From assembly GCA_025356735.1 (NCBI GenBank), contig JANXRT010000334.1:1-11350 (forward strand): DNA of 11,350 bases, written 5' to 3'. Shown here piece by piece: positions 7,208 to 11,350 of this stretch. Position 1 is the first letter of the stretch. Every line of letters begins with the position of its first letter. The position numbers and the translations under genes are program-made. The notes under the pieces are model-generated. The model was not told where the DNA came from. It did not search any database and saw only the letters and a program-made list of their open reading frames with translations. Origin of the DNA: Acetobacteraceae bacterium. Its GTDB lineage: Bacteria > Pseudomonadota > Alphaproteobacteria > Acetobacterales > Acetobacteraceae.

Positions 7208-7227
7208 CTGAGACGATTGCCCCAACC

Positions 7228-10200
7228 ATGCCGCTAAACCCGATTTTGTCAGAAATCCTGCCGCTTGATCGTGGGTCAAGCCAGCTTGGGCGGTTGCTTG
7301 ACGATGCTCGCAGCCGACTGATCGATATCGGAACCCGCAACCGCCTCATTCATACGAATAGAACCGGCAAGCGGTCCTACACCCTGTCCGTGCTCTACCC
7401 CGACACTGATCAGCTGTTCGCCCGCCTTGTCGGTGACAATGCGAGCTTGCGACTCGTGCCGGACCAAGTCGCCTCGGATCGCGAACGCAAGCGTCATGCG
7501 ACCTCGGACGATGGCGGCGAGATGGATGACGACGATGATGAACGCATTGCTGCGGCCACGACGCCTCATCGCGACGGCGGACTGGACGTGCTGCAAACGC
7601 GGCTTGGAATGTCCGCCCTCGACAAGCGGCTACTCAAGATGCTGCGCGAGGCAAAGACGCTGGAGGACGAGCAGGGCATCAACATCCTGTTCCTCGCCAT
7701 CGGCTTTCTGCGCTGGTACGAGGATGATAATTCTCAGGTGCCGCGGGAGGCGCCATTGATATTGGTGCCGGTTCAGATAAGCCGTGATTTGCGTCGCTCG
7801 ACGTTCGATCTCAAGGCGCGCACAGAGGACATCGGTGCCAACATCGCGTTGGCGGAGCTACTGCGCAACGATTTCGGCATCGTGCTGCCGGAGCTGAACG
7901 TCGAGGATGCGTGGACACCGACGACGTATTTCGAGCAGGTTCGAGAGGCAGTCTCGCCCAAGCAACGCTGGACCATCGATGTCTCCGGCCTGGAGGCCGG
8001 GTTCTTTTCCTTCGCCAAGCTTCTCATGTTCACGCAACTCGCGGGAAAGAACTGGCCCGAGCAAAGCCTGCTGTCTCACCCGCTGCTGCGTGGCCTGATG
8101 CAGGAAGGCTTCTCGCCCGAGCCGTCACCGTTCCGCGACGACGTGAAAATCGACACGTTGTTCGAGCCTTCCAGGCTGATGCATGTGCTGGATGCCGATG
8201 GTTCCCAGACCCTGGCAATCGAGACGGTGCGGGCCGGCGGAAACCTGGTGGTGCAAGGACCGCCAGGAACCGGCAAGTCGCAAACCATCGCCAACATCAT
8301 CGCGGCCGCGGTGCATGACGGAAAAACCGTGCTGTTCGTCGCGGAAAAGATGGTCGCGCTGGAGGTCGTCAGCCGGCGGCTGGAAAAAGTGGGACTGGGT
8401 GCGGCCTGCCTCGAACTGCACAGCCGTAATACCAACAAGCGGGTAGTGGTGCAAGAACTCGGACGCACGCTTGGCCTCGGCGCGGCGATGCCCGACATGG
8501 AGGATCAGACCAAGCGGCTGACATTCGCGCGTGATACGCTCAACGCCCATGCGGCTCGAATCCACAGGACTGCCGGTCCATGCGGCGTTACGCCGTTTCA
8601 GGCGCTCGGCACTCTGGTGCGTTCGCGCGGCGCTGGTTTCGGTTCGGCTCGGGTCGGCGTGCCGGTGGTGCAGGATTGGTCCGCCGCCAAGATCGAGCAG
8701 GCGAGGCACGCGATTACCCGCCTGGCGGAACGCGTGGCCTTGTCCGGCGTGCGGGATCGCCATGCCTGGTTCGGTGTGGGCCGTATCGACCTGCAGCCGA
8801 TGGATTTGGATCGGCTGGCGGGCAAGATGGCTGAATGCGAGCAGCGGCTCGCCGTCACATCGGATCAGACCATCGAGCTGGTGCAAACAGTGTTGTCGGA
8901 CGAGGCGATCTCCATAGCTTCGGTCGAACGTCTGACGAACGTGCTGCGCCACGTGGCCGTGGCTCCGGATGGGGCGGCCGGGTTGGCGCATGTTCTGGAT
9001 CCGCTTCACCCTGGTGATCTGAAGCTGCTGTCTGAAGTCGCCAGGTCAGGCACGCGACTGCGCCTTGAGAAGGTCGCCAATACGCAACGGTTCAAGCCGG
9101 CCGCGCTCCTGGGCGACCATGCCGGAGCACGTGCCCGCCTGTCGCGCGGCGTGTCGTCGTTTTTCGCGCGGTTCGGCAGCCCATATCGTCAGGCAACTGC
9201 CGAACTCGCCTCATGGCTGAAAATCCCACTGCCGCGAAAACCTGTGGACCGCGTCGCTCTGTTGGACCAGTTGATCGAGCTGCACGCGCTGCAGAACGAT
9301 TTCGAACGACGCGAAGATGCCGCGGCTCGCCTGACAGGCGCGTTCTGGCAAGGCGCCGAAAGCGACTTCAATGCGCTTGAACAGGCATGCGATTGGTATG
9401 CAAGCCTGCGTGATGGCGGCTTCGGACCCAGCGTTCTGCCCGCGATCGAGCTGCTTTCGACACCCATCGAATTGCCAAAGTTGGTCTTGCGGCTGTCGGG
9501 TCATACAGCCGATGCCCTCACGTTGCTGGAAGCGATCCTTGCCGAGCTTGCGGCATCGAACGAGGCGATTTTCGGCCAGTCCGACATCCGTCAGGTCTCA
9601 TTGGATGCCCTGATCCGTAAGCTCGGAGATTGGATACGGTCGGTTGGCACCTATGACGACTGGGGCAGCCTGATCCGTGCCGATCAGGCGGTTCGTGACC
9701 TCGGGCTGGCAGCACTGGCTGACGCGGCGGCGCAGGGGACGATCGGGACGGACCGGCTGCTCGGCGAATTCGATCTCGCCGGCGCCGAGGCGATCTGGCG
9801 GGTGGCGACCCTCGCCGATCCCGAACTCGGCGAGGCGGCGGGCTGGAAACTCAACCAGGCGTCCGGCGTGTTTCGCGACCTTGAGCACGCACGGCGCGAG
9901 GCGGTGGCCCAGCTGATCGCTGCCCGGCATCTTGAGCGGATGCCCCGCGGCTCCCTCGGCGAGATGGCGATCATCCGTGGCGAGGCCGCCAGGCTGCGAT
10001 CCCACATGCCGATCCGCAAGCTGATGGAGAAGGCTGGCCGATCGGTGCAGGCGATCAAGCCGGTTTTTCTGATGAGTCCGCTTTCGGTGGCGCAATTCCT
10101 GCCGCCGGGCGCGATCGGGTTCGATCTTCTGGTGATCGACGAGGCCAGCCAGGTGCGCCCGGAAGACGCCTTGGGCGTGATCGCCCGGTCCCAGCAGATC

Positions 10201-11350
10201 GTCGTCGTGGGCGACTCCAAACAGTTGCCGCCGACGAACTTCTTTAGCCGGCTGATGGATGACGCAGCCCCGGATGGCGACGATGACGACGCGGATGCGA
10301 ACGCCGACGAGGGCGTGCTCGGGGCGGCTCGCGTGGCGGACCTGGAAAGCATTCTTAGCCTGTGTTCCGCACGCGGGCTCAACTCGAAGATGCTGCGGTG
10401 GCATTACAGGTCCCGGCACCCTTCGCTTATCCAGGTGTCGAACGCCGAGTTCTACCAATCCAATCTGTTCCTGCCGCCTTCGCCGTTCGCGGAGTGTGGG
10501 ACGGAGGGCTTCGTTCATCAACGTGTCCAGGGCGTCTATGAACGCGGCGGCAGGAAGGTAAACACGATCGAGGCGCGCGCCGTGGTGGATACCCTGTGTG
10601 AACACGCCCGGACCTCACCCGAACATACCGTCGGCATCGTTACCTTCTCGGTCAGCCAACGCGACGAGGTCCTCCGGCTGCTTGATGAGCAGCGCCGGAC
10701 GGACGGCGCTCTGGATCGTTTCCTGACCGATTGCCCGGAGGAGGTGTTCGTCAAGAACCTTGAGAACGTGCAGGGCGACGAGCGGGACGTGATCCTGATC
10801 TCAGTCTGCTACGGTCCAGCCTCGGCTGGCTCGAGGTTCAATGCGATGCGCTTCGGGCCGGTCTCGACCGAGGGCGGCGAGCGGCGGCTGAACGTGCTGT
10901 TCACCCGCGCCCGGCTGCAATGCAAGGTATTCGTCTCGTTCGACAGCGCCGACATCGATCTGCACCGCGCGAAGAGCGAGGGCGCCCGGGTGCTGAAGCA
11001 CTTCCTCGCCTTCGCCGAAACCGGGGTCCTGGATCAGCCCTACATCACCGGGGAAGGCGCCGACAGCCCGTTTGAGGAGGACGTCGCGGCCGTGATCGCC
11101 TCGCTCGGCTATGGCGTCGAGATGCAGGTCGGAACGGCTGGGTTCAAGATCGACCTCGGGGTCCGATCCGCGGAGTGTCCGGGGAGGTACATCCTGGCGG
11201 TCGAGTGCGACGGCGCCACCTACCATTCCGCGCTATGGGCCCGTGAACGCGACCGGTTGCGTCAGGAAATACTGGAGGACCGCGGATGGCGGTTCCACCG
11301 CATCTGGAGCACCGACTGGTTCTATCGCCGGCCGGCGGAGATCGACCGCC
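7228..11350 (+). CDS. DUF4011-SF1 helicase-Vsr/DUF559-like nuclease (Hhe-type anti-phage protein), 3' end beyond window
   Basis: The frame runs from ATG 7228 without a stop for 1374 codons; an in-frame TAA at 7201 makes this the first ATG. Residues about 20-260 form a DUF4011-type region, with ARSRLIDIGTRNRLIH matching its LLDLSxRNRL signature. The SF1 helicase follows: Q-motif DGSQ 324-327, Walker A GPPGTGKS 344-351, Walker B VIDEAS 969-974, motif III VGDSKQLPPT 994-1003, motif IV LRWHYRSRH 1056-1064, motif V NVQGDERD 1180-1187 and motif VI NVLFTRAR 1222-1229. About 590 residues lie between motif Ia and Walker B, as in large COG1112 proteins. Residues about 1280-1367 are an MTES_1575/Vsr-like endonuclease: FEEDV 1282-1286, IDL 1308-1310, VECDGATYH 1325-1333, RDRLRQ 1341-1346, RIWSTDWF 1358-1365. 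All key motifs look intact, so an active DNA or RNA helicase-nuclease is likely. This order matches the single-gene defence system Hhe. A C-terminal DUF3320 may follow outside. The gene stands alone and diverges from the metabolic genes. Confidence 0.88.
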   Translation, partial: MPLNPILSEILPLDRGSSQLGRLLDDARSRLIDIGTRNRLIHTNRTGKRSYTLSVLYPDTDQLFARLVGDNASLRLVPDQVASDRERKRHATSDDGGEMDDDDDERIAAATTPHRDGGLDVLQTRLGMSALDKRLLKMLREAKTLEDEQGINILFLAIGFLRWYEDDNSQVPREAPLILVPVQISRDLRRSTFDLKARTEDIGANIALAELLRNDFGIVLPELNVEDAWTPTTYFEQVREAVSPKQRWTIDVSGLEAGFFSFAKLLMFTQLAGKNWPEQSLLSHPLLRGLMQEGFSPEPSPFRDDVKIDTLFEPSRLMHVLDADGSQTLAIETVRAGGNLVVQGPPGTGKSQTIANIIAAAVHDGKTVLFVAEKMVALEVVSRRLEKVGLGAACLELHSRNTNKRVVVQELGRTLGLGAAMPDMEDQTKRLTFARDTLNAHAARIHRTAGPCGVTPFQALGTLVRSRGAGFGSARVGVPVVQDWSAAKIEQARHAITRLAERVALSGVRDRHAWFGVGRIDLQPMDLDRLAGKMAECEQRLAVTSDQTIELVQTVLSDEAISIASVERLTNVLRHVAVAPDGAAGLAHVLDPLHPGDLKLLSEVARSGTRLRLEKVANTQRFKPAALLGDHAGARARLSRGVSSFFARFGSPYRQATAELASWLKIPLPRKPVDRVALLDQLIELHALQNDFERREDAAARLTGAFWQGAESDFNALEQACDWYASLRDGGFGPSVLPAIELLSTPIELPKLVLRLSGHTADALTLLEAILAELAASNEAIFGQSDIRQVSLDALIRKLGDWIRSVGTYDDWGSLIRADQAVRDLGLAALADAAAQGTIGTDRLLGEFDLAGAEAIWRVATLADPELGEAAGWKLNQASGVFRDLEHARREAVAQLIAARHLERMPRGSLGEMAIIRGEAARLRSHMPIRKLMEKAGRSVQAIKPVFLMSPLSVAQFLPPGAIGFDLLVIDEASQVRPEDALGVIARSQQIVVVGDSKQLPPTNFFSRLMDDAAPDGDDDDADANADEGVLGAARVADLESILSLCSARGLNSKMLRWHYRSRHPSLIQVSNAEFYQSNLFLPPSPFAECGTEGFVHQRVQGVYERGGRKVNTIEARAVVDTLCEHARTSPEHTVGIVTFSVSQRDEVLRLLDEQRRTDGALDRFLTDCPEEVFVKNLENVQGDERDVILISVCYGPASAGSRFNAMRFGPVSTEGGERRLNVLFTRARLQCKVFVSFDSADIDLHRAKSEGARVLKHFLAFAETGVLDQPYITGEGADSPFEEDVAAVIASLGYGVEMQVGTAGFKIDLGVRSAECPGRYILAVECDGATYHSALWARERDRLRQEILEDRGWRFHRIWSTDWFYRRPAEIDR

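Larger units (their letters stand above)
6918..7227. other. Intergenic region between chimera and helicase gene
   Basis: These 310 bases separate two divergently oriented genes. The left part stays GC-rich; from about 7080 to 7210 the sequence is visibly more AT-rich than anything else in the window. On the minus strand, the frame ending at TAG 6932-6930 is open back to a TAA at 7037-7035 and reads like a helical protein tail (LSLLRWFAEVLSAHG), possibly a remnant of another gene, but I do not recognise it. A 9-bp direct repeat GCAGATCGG occurs at 7045-7053 and 7061-7069. No tRNA or transposon end was seen. Confidence 0.6.

Noticed and set aside
8125..9009. 294-codon minus-strand frame inside the helicase gene
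   Set aside because: It overlaps the Walker A region of the plus-strand gene and shows no domain; treated as an antisense shadow.
9598..10605. 335-codon minus-strand frame inside the helicase gene
   Set aside because: The plus strand here carries Walker B and helicase motifs III and IV in one continuous frame; the antisense translation has no recognisable motif.
7228..11350. Assignment to Mokosh, another COG1112-helicase defence system
   Set aside because: Mokosh carries a PLD nuclease or a kinase domain. The visible C-terminus here is a Vsr/DUF559-like nuclease with IDL and ECDG motifs, and no HxK PLD motif was seen.

Overview
The window is GC-rich DNA with long overlapping antisense reading frames, tightly overlapped operon genes and protein families typical of Alphaproteobacteria. 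A GGGG/CCCC hairpin ending in a T-run resembles elements I associate with Acetobacteraceae and other Rhodospirillales. The taxonomic placement is an inference from style, not a database result.

Bases 1-5514 (minus strand) hold one compact transport and catabolism operon. In transcription order it reads: ABC ATPase (5514-4675), permease A (4682-3789), permease B (3792-2920), periplasmic SsuA/THI5-type binding protein (2920-1859), two-dinucleotide-fold flavoprotein oxygenase (1862-399), and a ureidoglycolate lyase (AllA)-like protein that runs off the left edge (406-1). All five junctions overlap (8, 4, 1, 4 and 8 nt), which indicates one translationally coupled transcript. A near-consensus sigma-54 (-24/-12) element at 5570-5555 lies just upstream of the ATPase. 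I infer a nitrogen-regulated system that imports a small organic compound, oxidises it with the flavoprotein and handles a ureido-type or similar intermediate. The substrate cannot be named from the sequence.

Bases 5515-5669 carry the sigma-54 element and two adjacent hairpins. Bases 5670-6917 (minus strand) form an in-frame chimera: about 106 residues of an MFS transporter N-terminus are joined to the C-terminal two thirds of an NtaA/SnaA-type flavin-dependent monooxygenase. It looks like the scar of a deletion. Bases 6918-7227 are intergenic, relatively AT-rich in their right half, with several small repeats and a possible promoter.

Bases 7228-11350 (plus strand) are one uninterrupted reading frame, open at the right edge (1374 codons visible). 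It encodes a giant protein: an N-terminal DUF4011 region, an SF1 (AAA_11/AAA_12, COG1112) helicase and a C-terminal Vsr/DUF559-like (MTES_1575) nuclease. This domain order matches the single-gene anti-phage system called Hhe. The left half of the window is therefore ordinary metabolism and the right half a probable defence gene, with a rearranged junction between them.
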